From contig JAPJPE010000031.1 of the NCBI GenBank assembly GCA_030825825.1, positions 1 to 12,488 of the forward strand: a DNA stretch of 12,488 nt, given 5' to 3'. This document shows, in pieces, positions 1 through 7,211 of this stretch. Position 1 is the first letter of the stretch; each line of letters begins with the position of its first letter. Source of the stretch: Streptococcus sp. Lineage in GTDB: Bacteria; Bacillota; Bacilli; Lactobacillales; Streptococcaceae. Position numbers and translations under genes: made by a program. The notes beneath the pieces are model-generated. The model made no database searches. It worked only from the letters and a program-made list of their open reading frames with translations, and had not been told where the DNA came from.

Positions 1-965
1 TGCAAACACGAATTACTGAACTATTGAATATTAAATATCCAATCTTCCAAGGTGGGATGGCATGGGTCGCTGATGGTGATTTGGCTGGAGCAGTATCAAA
101 TTCTGGAGGTCTTGGAATCATTGGTGGTGGGAACGCTCCAAAAGAAGTTGTAAAGGCTAACATCGATAAGGTGAAGTCTATTACAGATAAACCTTTTGGT
201 GTAAATATCATGCTTTTGTCCCCATTTGCGGATGACATTGTTGACCTGGTGATTGAAGAAGGTGTTAAGGTTGTTACCACTGGTGCTGGAAATCCAGGAA
301 AATACATGGATCGTTTCCATGAAGCAGGGATCACTGTAATTCCAGTAGTTCCGTCTGTTGCACTTGCAAAACGGATGGAAAAATTGGGCGCTGATGCAGT
401 GATTGCAGAAGGAATGGAAGCTGGAGGTCACATTGGTAAATTGACGACTATGACCTTGGTTCGCCAAGTGGTTGAAGCTATTTCTATTCCAGTAATTGGT
501 GCTGGAGGAGTCGCTGATGGTGCCGGTGCTGCAGCTGTCTTTATGTTAGGTGCCGAAGCTGTTCAGGTGGGAACTCGTTTCGTGGTTGCAAAAGAATCTA
601 ATGCTCACCAAAACTTTAAGAATAAAATCTTGAAAGCGAAAGATATTGATACGGTAGTTTCAGCATCAGTTGTTGGACACCCTGTTCGTGCGATCAAGAA
701 TAAATTGGCTTCTGCCTATAACCAAGCTGAAAAAGATTTCTTGGCAGGTAAGAAGACTCAAGAAGAAATTGAAGAATTAGGAGCAGGTGCCCTTCGCAAT
801 GCCGTTGTTGATGGAGATGTTGACAATGGTTCTGTAATGGCGGGTCAAATTGCTGGACTTGTAAGCAAGGAAGAAACTTGTGCTGAAATTCTAGAAGATA
901 TCTATTATGGTGCAGCCAAGGTGATTAAAAAAGAGGCTGCTCGTTGGGCAGATGTAAACGTCTAA
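1..965 (+). CDS. fabK: Enoyl-ACP reductase II (FabK), 5' end cut by one base
   Basis: FabK is the FMN-dependent, NAD(P)H-using enoyl-ACP reductase that makes the last reduction of each fatty acid elongation cycle in the cytoplasm; streptococci use it in place of FabI. The window opens with 'tg' followed in frame by codons for QTRITELL, matching the family N-terminus, so the true start is an ATG whose A lies one base before position 1. The full protein would be 321 residues. Visible are the N-terminal flavin-binding stretch PIFQGGMAWVADGD (about residues 14-27), a glycine-rich GGLGIIGGG, and EGMEAGGHIG holding the catalytic His (about residue 144), then the phosphate-binding GAGGVADG and GAEAVQVGTRF. 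A TTG inside the gene at position 24 is not the start. It is followed 22 bp later by fabD. Identification is secure from the whole-length similarity I recall to pneumococcal FabK. Confidence 0.97.
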   Translation, partial: QTRITELLNIKYPIFQGGMAWVADGDLAGAVSNSGGLGIIGGGNAPKEVVKANIDKVKSITDKPFGVNIMLLSPFADDIVDLVIEEGVKVVTTGAGNPGKYMDRFHEAGITVIPVVPSVALAKRMEKLGADAVIAEGMEAGGHIGKLTTMTLVRQVVEAISIPVIGAGGVADGAGAAAVFMLGAEAVQVGTRFVVAKESNAHQNFKNKILKAKDIDTVVSASVVGHPVRAIKNKLASAYNQAEKDFLAGKKTQEEIEELGAGALRNAVVDGDVDNGSVMAGQIAGLVSKEETCAEILEDIYYGAAKVIKKEAARWADVNV

Positions 966-987
966 AAACGTCGAAAGGATTAGGATA

Positions 988-1908
988 GTGACAAAACGTG
1001 CGTTCTTATTTGCTGGTCAAGGGGCTCAGAAATTGGGCATGGCGAGCGATTTGTATGCGGCTTATCCCGTTGTTAAAGAGACATTTGATACGGCTAGTCG
1101 TATTCTCGGTTATGATTTGCGTGAATTGATTGATTCTAACGAAGAAAAACTGAATCAGACACGCTATACTCAACCAGCTATTTTGACAACGTCAGTAGCC
1201 ATTTATCGTCTCTTAGTAGAAAATGGTATCACTCCTGATATTGTTGCCGGCCTCTCTTTGGGGGAATATTCTGCCCTGGTTGCGGCTGGAGCTCTTTCGT
1301 TTGAAGATGCAGTAGCTTTGGTTGCGAAACGAGGTGAATTCATGGAAACGGCAGCTCCTGCTGGAAGTGGGAAAATGGTTGCTGTTATGAATACAGATCC
1401 AAGTTTGATCGAAGAGATTTGTCAACAAGCATCTGAAAAGGGTGTAGTGACACCAGCTAACTACAATACACCAGCCCAAATTGTGATTGGTGGTGAGGTT
1501 GCAGCTGTGGACTATGCTGTTGAACTATTGAAGGAAGCAGGTGCCAAACGCTTGATCCCTTTGAATGTGTCAGGTCCATTCCACACAGCCTTACTGGAAT
1601 CTGCTAGTCAAAAATTGGCGGCTGAACTAGAAAAAGTATCATTTAATGATTTTGATCTTCCTTTAGTTGGGAATACAGAAGCTACTATCATGAAGTCAGA
1701 AGATGTGAAAGCACTTTTGGCACGTCAAGTAAAAGAACCGGTTCGTTTCTATGATTCAATTGCTACGATTCAAGACTTTGGTGTAGATGAAGTCATCGAG
1801 ATCGGACCTGGAAAAGTCTTGTCAGGATTCTTGAAGAAAATTGATAAAACTCTTCCAACTTATAACGTCGAAGATCAGGCTAGTCTAGATGCTCTTCTGA
1901 ATGCTTAA
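988..1908 (+). CDS. fabD: Malonyl-CoA:ACP transacylase (FabD)
   Basis: FabD moves malonyl groups from malonyl-CoA to acyl carrier protein and so links the acetyl-CoA carboxylase encoded downstream to chain elongation. The 306-residue protein has the N-terminal FAGQGAQ motif (residues 8-14), the nucleophile elbow GLSLGEYSAL with Ser90, the malonate-binding Arg115 in AKRGEF, and the catalytic His199 in VSGPFHT. The second position of the elbow is Leu where many homologues have His. The start is GTG at 988, chosen because GAAAGGA at 973-979 sits at a proper distance and TKRAFLFAGQGAQ aligns with the family N-terminus. It lies 22 bp after fabK and 12 bp before fabG, in the same operon. Length is normal for the family. 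Confidence 0.97.
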   Translation: MTKRAFLFAGQGAQKLGMASDLYAAYPVVKETFDTASRILGYDLRELIDSNEEKLNQTRYTQPAILTTSVAIYRLLVENGITPDIVAGLSLGEYSALVAAGALSFEDAVALVAKRGEFMETAAPAGSGKMVAVMNTDPSLIEEICQQASEKGVVTPANYNTPAQIVIGGEVAAVDYAVELLKEAGAKRLIPLNVSGPFHTALLESASQKLAAELEKVSFNDFDLPLVGNTEATIMKSEDVKALLARQVKEPVRFYDSIATIQDFGVDEVIEIGPGKVLSGFLKKIDKTLPTYNVEDQASLDALLNA

Positions 1909-1920
1909 AACGAGGTAAAT

Positions 1921-2655
1921 ATGGAACTTAAAAATAAAAATGTTTTTGTGACAGGTTCAACACGTGGAATTGGATTGGCTGTGGCTCATAAGTTTGCGAG
2001 TCTCGGTGCTAATATTGTCTTGAACGGCCGTTCAGAAATTTCAGAGGATTTATTAGCTCAGTTTGCTGATTATGGTGTGACTGTTGTTGGTATTTCTGGG
2101 GATATTTCTAATGGCGAAGATGCGCAACGTATGGTAGCTGAAGCAATTGAAAAGCTTGGAAGTGTTGATGTTTTGGTCAATAACGCTGGCATCACAAACG
2201 ACAAGTTGATGTTGAAAATGACCGAAGAAGATTTTGAACGGGTCTTGAAAATCAACCTGACCGGTGCCTTTAATATGACTCAAGCTGTCTTAAAACCTAT
2301 GTCTAAAGCTCGTCAAGGTGCCATTATCAACATGTCCTCTGTAGTGGGTCTTATGGGGAATATTGGTCAAGCGAACTATGCAGCTTCAAAAGCTGGATTG
2401 ATTGGTTTTACCAAATCCGTTGCGCGTGAAGTTGCGGCTCGTGGGGTTCGTGTGAATGCCATTGCACCTGGTTTTATTGAATCAGATATGACAGACGCTA
2501 TTCCAGAGAAAATGAAGGACGCCATGCTAGCGCAAGTGCCAATGAAACGAATTGGTCAAGCTGAAGAAGTGGCAGAAGTTGCGGCTTTCTTGGCAGGTCA
2601 AGAATATTTAACTGGTCAAACAATTGCCATTGATGGCGGAATGACTATGCAATAA
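1921..2655 (+). CDS. fabG: 3-oxoacyl-ACP reductase (FabG)
   Basis: FabG is the NADPH-dependent reductase of the beta-ketoacyl-ACP formed in each elongation round. It is a 244-residue short-chain dehydrogenase with a full set of landmarks: the Rossmann glycine motif TGSTRGIG at residues 11-18, NNAG at 87-90, Asn112 in KINLTG, and the catalytic Ser140, Tyr153 and Lys157 (YAASK). The C-terminal LTGQTIAIDGGMTMQ is typical of FabG. The ATG start is preceded by GAGG at 1912-1915. The gene follows fabD by 12 bp. A 61-bp gap separates it from fabF; I see no convincing promoter or hairpin there, only a good ribosome binding site for fabF. Confidence 0.97.
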   Translation: MELKNKNVFVTGSTRGIGLAVAHKFASLGANIVLNGRSEISEDLLAQFADYGVTVVGISGDISNGEDAQRMVAEAIEKLGSVDVLVNNAGITNDKLMLKMTEEDFERVLKINLTGAFNMTQAVLKPMSKARQGAIINMSSVVGLMGNIGQANYAASKAGLIGFTKSVAREVAARGVRVNAIAPGFIESDMTDAIPEKMKDAMLAQVPMKRIGQAEEVAEVAAFLAGQEYLTGQTIAIDGGMTMQ

Positions 2656-2716
2656 CGAATGGTCACTGATCGAAAATTACTTACTTAAATATCCATCCGA
2701 CAAAAGGAGAATATAT

Positions 2717-3949
2717 ATGTCTACAAATCGTGTTGTTGTTACAGGTTACGGTGTAACCTCACCAATCGGAAATACACCAGAGGAGTTCTGGAATAGCCTT
2801 CATGAAGGAAAAATTGGGATTAAACCCATTACGAAATTTGATGCTTCTGAAATTCCAGTCTTTAATGCTGGTGAAATTCAAGATTTCCCATTCGATAAAT
2901 ATTTCGTAAAGAAAGATCAAAATCGTATGGATACCTACTCATTGTATGCAATCTATGCTGCGATGGAAGCTATTGAAAATTCAGGCTTGAATATGGAAGA
3001 AGAAAACCGCGATCGTGTAGGTGTGATTGTCTCATCTGGTATCGGTGGTTTGCAAGAATTGGAAGATCAAATTATCCGTATGCATGAACGTGGAATGAAG
3101 AGAATCCAGCCAATGTTTATTCCAAAAGCTCTTTCAAACATGGGAGCTGGAAACATCGCGCTTAAGATTGGGGCTCAAGGGGTATGTAAATCAGTGACAA
3201 CCGCTTGTGCTTCTGCCAATGATGCAATTGGTGAAGCTTTCCGTGAAATTAAATTTGGTATGCATGATGTTGTTTTGGCAGGTGGTGCTGAAGCTTCGAT
3301 TACTAAGATTGGTATCGGTGGTTTCAATGCCCTTACGGCCCTTTCAACAACGGAAGACCCAGAACGTTCCTCTATTCCATTTGACAAAGACCGTAATGGT
3401 TTTGTAATGGGTGAAGGTGCAGGGGTTCTCGTGATCGAAAGCTTGGAACATGCCCAAAAACGTGGTGCTAACATTTTGGCTGAGATTGTTGGTTACGGTT
3501 CAAACTGTGATGCCTACCATATGACAACGCCAACACCAGACGGTTCAGGTGCTGCCAAAGCGATTAAATTGGCGATCAATGAAGCTGGTATTAAGCCTGA
3601 AGATGTCGATTATGTCAATGCACATGGTACATCTACACCTGCCAATGAAAAAGGTGAAAGTGGAGCTATCGTTTCTGTACTTGGTAAAGAAGTTCCTGTA
3701 TCATCTACTAAATCATTTACTGGCCACTTGCTTGGTGCTGCTGGTGCGGTTGAAGCGATTGCTACCATCGAAGCGATTCGTCATAGCTTTGTACCAAAAA
3801 CGGCTGGTACCAAAGAATTGTCTGACTACATCGAAGCCAATGTTGTTTATGGTGAAGGCCAAGAAGCGGATATTCAGTACGCTATCTCGAACACCTTTGG
3901 TTTTGGAGGACACAATGCTGTTCTGGCCTTTAAACGTTGGGAGGGTTAA
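2717..3949 (+). CDS. fabF: 3-oxoacyl-ACP synthase II (FabF)
   Basis: FabF is the condensing enzyme that extends acyl-ACP with malonyl-ACP, by a decarboxylating Claisen condensation. The 410-residue protein shows the thiolase-fold Cys-His-His triad: Cys164 in TTACASAND, His303 in NAHGTST and His337 in TGHLLGAAG, with Lys332 in the TKS motif and the C-terminal gating loop FGFGGHN at 394-400. The ATG is preceded by AAGGAG at 2704-2709, the strongest ribosome binding site in the cluster. Only three bases separate its stop from accB, whose own ribosome binding site lies inside the last codons of fabF, so the two are likely coupled in translation. Length and motifs are standard. Confidence 0.97.
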   Translation: MSTNRVVVTGYGVTSPIGNTPEEFWNSLHEGKIGIKPITKFDASEIPVFNAGEIQDFPFDKYFVKKDQNRMDTYSLYAIYAAMEAIENSGLNMEEENRDRVGVIVSSGIGGLQELEDQIIRMHERGMKRIQPMFIPKALSNMGAGNIALKIGAQGVCKSVTTACASANDAIGEAFREIKFGMHDVVLAGGAEASITKIGIGGFNALTALSTTEDPERSSIPFDKDRNGFVMGEGAGVLVIESLEHAQKRGANILAEIVGYGSNCDAYHMTTPTPDGSGAAKAIKLAINEAGIKPEDVDYVNAHGTSTPANEKGESGAIVSVLGKEVPVSSTKSFTGHLLGAAGAVEAIATIEAIRHSFVPKTAGTKELSDYIEANVVYGEGQEADIQYAISNTFGFGGHNAVLAFKRWEG

Positions 3950-3952
3950 TTC

Positions 3953-4441
3953 ATGAATATTTCTGAAATCAAAGATTTGTTGGCTCAATTTGATGCGTCA
4001 ACTTTGCGTGAATTCTCATATAAAAATAACGGCGAAGAATTGAATTTGAGTAAAAACCAAACGAGTGCAGTTGCGGCTACACCGGTAGCCCCTGCGGTTG
4101 AAGTGGTAGCGGCCCCTCAAAATCCTACAGTAGCCCCTGTTGTTGAAGCACCAGAAACTCCATCTGTAGCGGCTGAAACAGTTGCTGCTCCAGCTCAAGA
4201 GGCTGAAGGTGATGTCGTTGAAAGTCCATTGGTTGGTGTGGCTTACTTGTCACCAGCTCCGGATAAACCAGCCTTCGTATCTGTAGGAGACAAGGTCACT
4301 AAGGGTCAAACACTCTTAATTATCGAAGCCATGAAAGTGATGAATGAAGTCCCAGCACCTAAAGATGGGGTAGTCACTGAAATTTTGGTAACGAATGAAG
4401 AAATGGTTGAATTTGGAAAAGGATTGGTTCGAATCAAATGA
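3953..4441 (+). CDS. accB: Biotin carboxyl carrier protein of acetyl-CoA carboxylase (AccB)
   Basis: AccB carries the biotin that shuttles carboxyl groups between biotin carboxylase (AccC) and the carboxyltransferase (AccA-AccD). The 162-residue protein has three parts: a short N-terminal segment (residues 1-35), a flexible linker rich in Ala, Pro and Val (about 38-85), and a C-terminal biotinyl domain (about 90-162). The biotin-acceptor motif EAMKVM places the modified lysine at residue 128. The 'thumb' typical of acetyl-CoA carboxylase carriers is present as SPLVGVAYLSPAPD before the beta-barrel. GGGAGGG at 3939-3945, inside fabF, is the ribosome binding site. The stop overlaps the fabZ start in an ATGA, which indicates translational coupling. 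Confidence 0.96.
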   Translation: MNISEIKDLLAQFDASTLREFSYKNNGEELNLSKNQTSAVAATPVAPAVEVVAAPQNPTVAPVVEAPETPSVAAETVAAPAQEAEGDVVESPLVGVAYLSPAPDKPAFVSVGDKVTKGQTLLIIEAMKVMNEVPAPKDGVVTEILVTNEEMVEFGKGLVRIK

Positions 4442-4863
4442 CAATTGATATTAATGCTATTCGTGAGGCTTTGCCGCATCGTTACCCAATGCTTTTGGTG
4501 GATCGCGTATTGGAAACAAGCGAAGATACGATTGTTGCCATTAAGAACGTAACGATTAATGAACCATTTTTTAATGGACATTTTCCACAATATCCTGTTA
4601 TGCCAGGTGTTCTTATCATGGAAGCTTTGGCACAAACAGCAGGTGTACTAGAGTTGTCAAAACCTGAAAATAAAGGGAAATTAGTCTTTTATGCAGGGAT
4701 GGACAAGGTGAAGTTTAAAAAACAAGTCGTTCCTGGAGATCAATTGGTGATGACAGCTACTTTTGTCAAACGTCGTGGAACCATTGCTGTTGTTGAAGCA
4801 AAGGCAGAGGTAGACGGCAAGCTTGCAGCTTCAGGAACACTTACTTTTGCAATTGGAAATTAA
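4438..4863 (+). CDS. fabZ: 3-hydroxyacyl-ACP dehydratase (FabZ)
   Basis: FabZ removes water from 3-hydroxyacyl-ACP to give trans-2-enoyl-ACP, the substrate of FabK. It is a hot-dog-fold protein of 141 residues, the usual size. Visible motifs are LPHRYPMLLVDRV at residues 12-24, the catalytic His48 in FFNGHFP, and the catalytic Glu62 in MPGVLIMEALAQTAG. The ATG start overlaps the accB stop by four bases (4438-4441). accC follows after 13 bp. Its place between two acetyl-CoA carboxylase genes is the normal streptococcal arrangement. Streptococci make unsaturated fatty acids with a separate isomerase, FabM, which I would expect upstream of this window. Confidence 0.97.
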   Translation: MTIDINAIREALPHRYPMLLVDRVLETSEDTIVAIKNVTINEPFFNGHFPQYPVMPGVLIMEALAQTAGVLELSKPENKGKLVFYAGMDKVKFKKQVVPGDQLVMTATFVKRRGTIAVVEAKAEVDGKLAASGTLTFAIGN

Positions 4864-4876
4864 GAAAGGCCTATCT

Positions 4877-6241
4877 ATGTTTCGTAAGATCTTAATCGCC
4901 AATCGTGGTGAGATTGCGGTTCGCATTATTCGTGCGGCTCGTGAACTTGGCATCGAGACGGTTGCGGTGTATTCTACTGCTGATAAAGAAGCCTTGCATA
5001 CCTTACTAGCGGATGAAGCAGTCTGTATTGGACCTGCTAAATCAACAGAATCTTATTTGAATATGAGTGCCGTCTTATCTGCAGCTGTTTTAACTGGAGC
5101 AGAAGCTATCCATCCTGGTTTTGGATTTTTAAGTGAAAACTCTAAATTTGCAACCATGTGTGAGGAAGTTGGTATTAAATTTATCGGACCTTCTGCTAAA
5201 GTCATGGATATGATGGGGGATAAGATTAATGCTCGTAAACAGATGATCAAAGCAGGAGTACCTGTTATTCCTGGATCAGATGGTGAAGTGTATACTGCTG
5301 AAGAAGCCCTCGAGATTGCCGAACGCATCGGTTATCCTGTGATGTTGAAAGCATCTGCGGGAGGCGGTGGTAAAGGAATTCGGAAGGTTGAAAAACCAGA
5401 GGATCTGGTTGCTGCTTTTGAATCAGCTTCCTCAGAAGCCCAAGCTGCTTTTGGGAATGGTGCCATGTATATGGAGCGGGTGATTTATCCTGCACGCCAC
5501 ATTGAAGTACAAATTTTAGCGGATCAGCATGGACATGTTGTTCACTTAGGTGAACGCGATTGTTCTCTTCAACGAAATAACCAAAAGGTTCTAGAGGAAT
5601 CCCCTTCGATTGCCATCGGAAAAACGCTTCGCAATCGCATTGGTTCTGCTGCTGTTCGGGCAGCTGAATCAGTTGGATATGAGAATGCTGGAACGATTGA
5701 ATTCTTGTATGATGAAGGCAAGGGTGAGTTCTACTTTATGGAAATGAATACCCGTGTGCAAGTAGAGCATCCTGTTACAGAATTTGTAACAGGAGTTGAT
5801 ATCGTTAAGGAACAAATTAAAATTGCAGCTGGACAAGAATTATCCGTTACTCAAGAGGATATTGTCTTTAAAGGCCATGCGATTGAATGCCGGATCAATG
5901 CGGAAAATCCTTCCTTTAACTTTGCACCAAGCCCAGGTAAGATCACGAATCTCTATCTTCCAAGTGGTGGGGTTGGCTTGCGTGTGGATTCTGCTGTGTA
6001 TCCTGGTTATACGATTCCACCATACTATGATAGTATGATTGCTAAGATCATTGTCCATGGTGAAAATCGCTTTGATGCACTGATGAAAATGCAGAGAGCT
6101 CTTTATGAGTTGGAAATCGATGGTGTCACAACCAATAGCAGTTTCCAGTTGGATTTGATTTCAGATTCACATGTAATCGCTGGTGATTATGATACTGCAT
6201 TTTTGATGGAACAATTCCTTCCAAATTATAATAAGGAATGA
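4877..6241 (+). CDS. accC: Biotin carboxylase subunit of acetyl-CoA carboxylase (AccC)
   Basis: AccC uses ATP and bicarbonate to carboxylate the biotin on AccB, the first half-reaction of malonyl-CoA synthesis. The 454-residue protein has the N-terminal domain beginning MFRKILIANRGEIAVRI, an ATP-grasp domain with Lys158 and the glycine loop GGGGKG at 162-167, the RHIEVQ segment near 207, the metal-binding Glu275 and Glu289, the MNTRVQVEHPVTE motif near 290-302, and Arg339 in the C-terminal domain. The start is the ATG at 4877, preceded by GAAAGG at 4864-4869; an in-frame start further upstream at 4823 would lie inside fabZ and add residues foreign to the family. It is followed by an unusually long 103-bp gap before accD. 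Confidence 0.97.
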   Translation: MFRKILIANRGEIAVRIIRAARELGIETVAVYSTADKEALHTLLADEAVCIGPAKSTESYLNMSAVLSAAVLTGAEAIHPGFGFLSENSKFATMCEEVGIKFIGPSAKVMDMMGDKINARKQMIKAGVPVIPGSDGEVYTAEEALEIAERIGYPVMLKASAGGGGKGIRKVEKPEDLVAAFESASSEAQAAFGNGAMYMERVIYPARHIEVQILADQHGHVVHLGERDCSLQRNNQKVLEESPSIAIGKTLRNRIGSAAVRAAESVGYENAGTIEFLYDEGKGEFYFMEMNTRVQVEHPVTEFVTGVDIVKEQIKIAAGQELSVTQEDIVFKGHAIECRINAENPSFNFAPSPGKITNLYLPSGGVGLRVDSAVYPGYTIPPYYDSMIAKIIVHGENRFDALMKMQRALYELEIDGVTTNSSFQLDLISDSHVIAGDYDTAFLMEQFLPNYNKE

Positions 6242-6244
6242 TGA

Positions 6245-6300
6245 AAAAGCCTGGACTTGTGAGGGAAGTATGAACATCATCCTCACAGTTGCAGGCTTTT
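6245..6300 (+). terminator. Attenuator-like hairpin between accC and accD
   Basis: A long imperfect inverted repeat begins four bases after the accC stop. The left arm 6245-6264 pairs with 6281-6300: AAAAGCCTG with CAGGCTTTT on the outside and TGTGAGG with CCTCACA inside, with two mismatches and one G-U pair over 20 positions. The loop is 16 nt and contains a smaller ATGA/TCAT pairing. The A-rich left end, GC core and TTTT right end have the shape of an intrinsic terminator, but the T run is short (TTTTAT), so partial termination or RNA processing is more likely than a full stop. The left arm holds the ribosome binding site of a possible small ORF. The pairing is seen in the sequence; the regulatory role is inferred. 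Confidence 0.5.
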
Positions 6301-6341
6301 ATAGTAATGCTACAGATGCAGTAGCATATTATAAGGAGTAA
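6270..6341 (+). CDS. Possible 23-residue small ORF / leader peptide upstream of accD
   Basis: An ATG at 6270 follows GAGGG at 6261-6265 and opens a frame of 23 codons ending in TAA at 6339-6341, three bases before the accD ATG. The peptide begins MNIILTVAGFYSNATD and ends AVAYYKE. Its final codons AAG GAG are themselves the accD ribosome binding site, so a ribosome finishing here would be placed to start accD. Its own ribosome binding site is buried in the left arm of the preceding hairpin and its early codons run through the right arm, so translation and hairpin formation should exclude each other. I do not recognise the peptide; its tail resembles the DAVxFYKE stretch of VOC/PhnB-type proteins, probably by chance. 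Such a short frame could itself be chance. Confidence 0.35.
   Translation: MNIILTVAGFYSNATDAVAYYKE
6307..6327 (+). promoter_or_regulatory. Small perfect hairpin next to the accD ribosome binding site
   Basis: ATGCTAC (6307-6313) and GTAGCAT (6321-6327) form a perfect 7-bp stem with a 7-nt loop. It ends five bases before the AAGGAG (6333-6338) that serves accD. It could influence accD initiation or be a protein-binding site on the mRNA. It lies within the possible small ORF. The structure is seen; the function is a guess. Confidence 0.4.
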
Positions 6342-6344
6342 GTA

Positions 6345-7211
6345 ATGGCATTATTTTCTAAAAAAGATAAATATATTCGGATCAATCCGAATAGGTCAGC
6401 CTGGAAGGAGCCTCAGCCAAAACCTGAAGTTCCTGATGAACTATTTTCACAATGCCCAGGTTGTAAACATACCATTTACCAAAAGGATTTAGGTAGTGAA
6501 CGGGTATGCCCGAATTGTGGCTATACCTTCCGTATTTCTGCTAAAGAACGCTTGGCGCTTACAGTGGATCCAGCTAGCTTTGAAGAAATGTTTACAGGAA
6601 TCGAAACAACAGACCCTTTGAATTTTCCTAATTATAAGAAGAAACTAGCAGCAGTGCGGGAAATGACAGGGCTGGATGAAGCTGTCCTGACTGGAACTGC
6701 CTTGATTAAAGGGCAAAAAGTTGCGCTTGGGATCATGGATTCCAACTTTATCATGGCTTCAATGGGTTCTGTAGTAGGTGAAAAAATTACTCGTTTATTT
6801 GAATTTGCGACAAAAGAAAAATTGCCAGTTGTTCTCTTTACCGCTTCCGGTGGTGCTCGGATGCAAGAAGGAATCGTGAGTTTGATGCAAATGGCAAAGA
6901 TTTCTGCAGCTGTTCAACGTCATTCCAAAGAAAAATTATTCTATTTGACGGTATTGACAGATCCGACAACCGGTGGGGTAACGGCTTCATTTGCTATGGA
7001 AGGTGATATTATCATGGCAGAGAGTCAGGCCTTGGTCGGGTTTGCCGGTCGGCGCGTGATCGAATCAACTGTGCGTGAGAAATTGCCAGATGATTTCCAA
7101 AAAGCAGAATTTCTACAAGAACATGGATTTGTAGACTTGATCGTGGAGAGAAGCCAAATCCGAGCAACAGTTGGACAATTATTGGCCCTTCATGGAGGTA
7201 AACATGAGTAA
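6345..7211 (+). CDS. accD: Acetyl-CoA carboxylase carboxyltransferase subunit beta (AccD)
   Basis: AccD is the zinc-binding half of the carboxyltransferase that moves the carboxyl group from carboxybiotin on AccB to acetyl-CoA, giving malonyl-CoA. The 288-residue protein has an N-terminal four-cysteine zinc ribbon (Cys37, Cys40, Cys55, Cys58), then a crotonase-fold domain with FTASGGARMQEG near 165-176 and the DPTTGGV motif near 206-212. AAGGAG at 6333-6338 serves the ATG. The last eight bases overlap the start of accA, in keeping with balanced synthesis of the two subunits of an A2D2 complex. Unlike the rest of the operon, it is preceded by a 103-bp spacer with two hairpins, a likely point for separate control of carboxyltransferase level. 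Confidence 0.97.
   Translation: MALFSKKDKYIRINPNRSAWKEPQPKPEVPDELFSQCPGCKHTIYQKDLGSERVCPNCGYTFRISAKERLALTVDPASFEEMFTGIETTDPLNFPNYKKKLAAVREMTGLDEAVLTGTALIKGQKVALGIMDSNFIMASMGSVVGEKITRLFEFATKEKLPVVLFTASGGARMQEGIVSLMQMAKISAAVQRHSKEKLFYLTVLTDPTTGGVTASFAMEGDIIMAESQALVGFAGRRVIESTVREKLPDDFQKAEFLQEHGFVDLIVERSQIRATVGQLLALHGGKHE

Noticed and set aside
24..26. TTG codon as the start of fabK
   Set aside because: Codons upstream from position 3 encode the conserved TRITELL N-terminus, and the window starts with 'tg', the remainder of an ATG.
2656..2716. Nine-codon frame starting at 2659 and possible regulatory site in the fabG-fabF gap
   Set aside because: The ATG at 2659 has no ribosome binding site and the frame is very short. 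I see no inverted repeat, FabT-like palindrome or convincing promoter; only the AAGGAG for fabF is clear.
3175..3474. Antisense 99-residue frame within fabF, and similar frames in fabK, fabD and manM
   Set aside because: They lie opposite strongly conserved enzymes, lack ribosome binding sites and recognisable motifs, and are expected by chance.
4823..4876. Longer accC starting inside fabZ
   Set aside because: The extra residues do not match biotin carboxylase, and the ATG at 4877 has a ribosome binding site and the conserved MFRKILIANRGEIA start.
6245..6327. Remnant of a mobile miniature element (BOX/RUP/MITE-like) between accC and accD
   Set aside because: The inverted repeats are imperfect, not flanked by a target duplication I can see, and no second copy occurs in the window; a functional RNA hairpin is simpler. 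A genome-wide copy search would settle it.
7171..7203. Longer accA starting inside accD
   Set aside because: GGAGG at 7194-7198 points to the ATG at 7204, and the shorter protein fits the family length and N-terminus.
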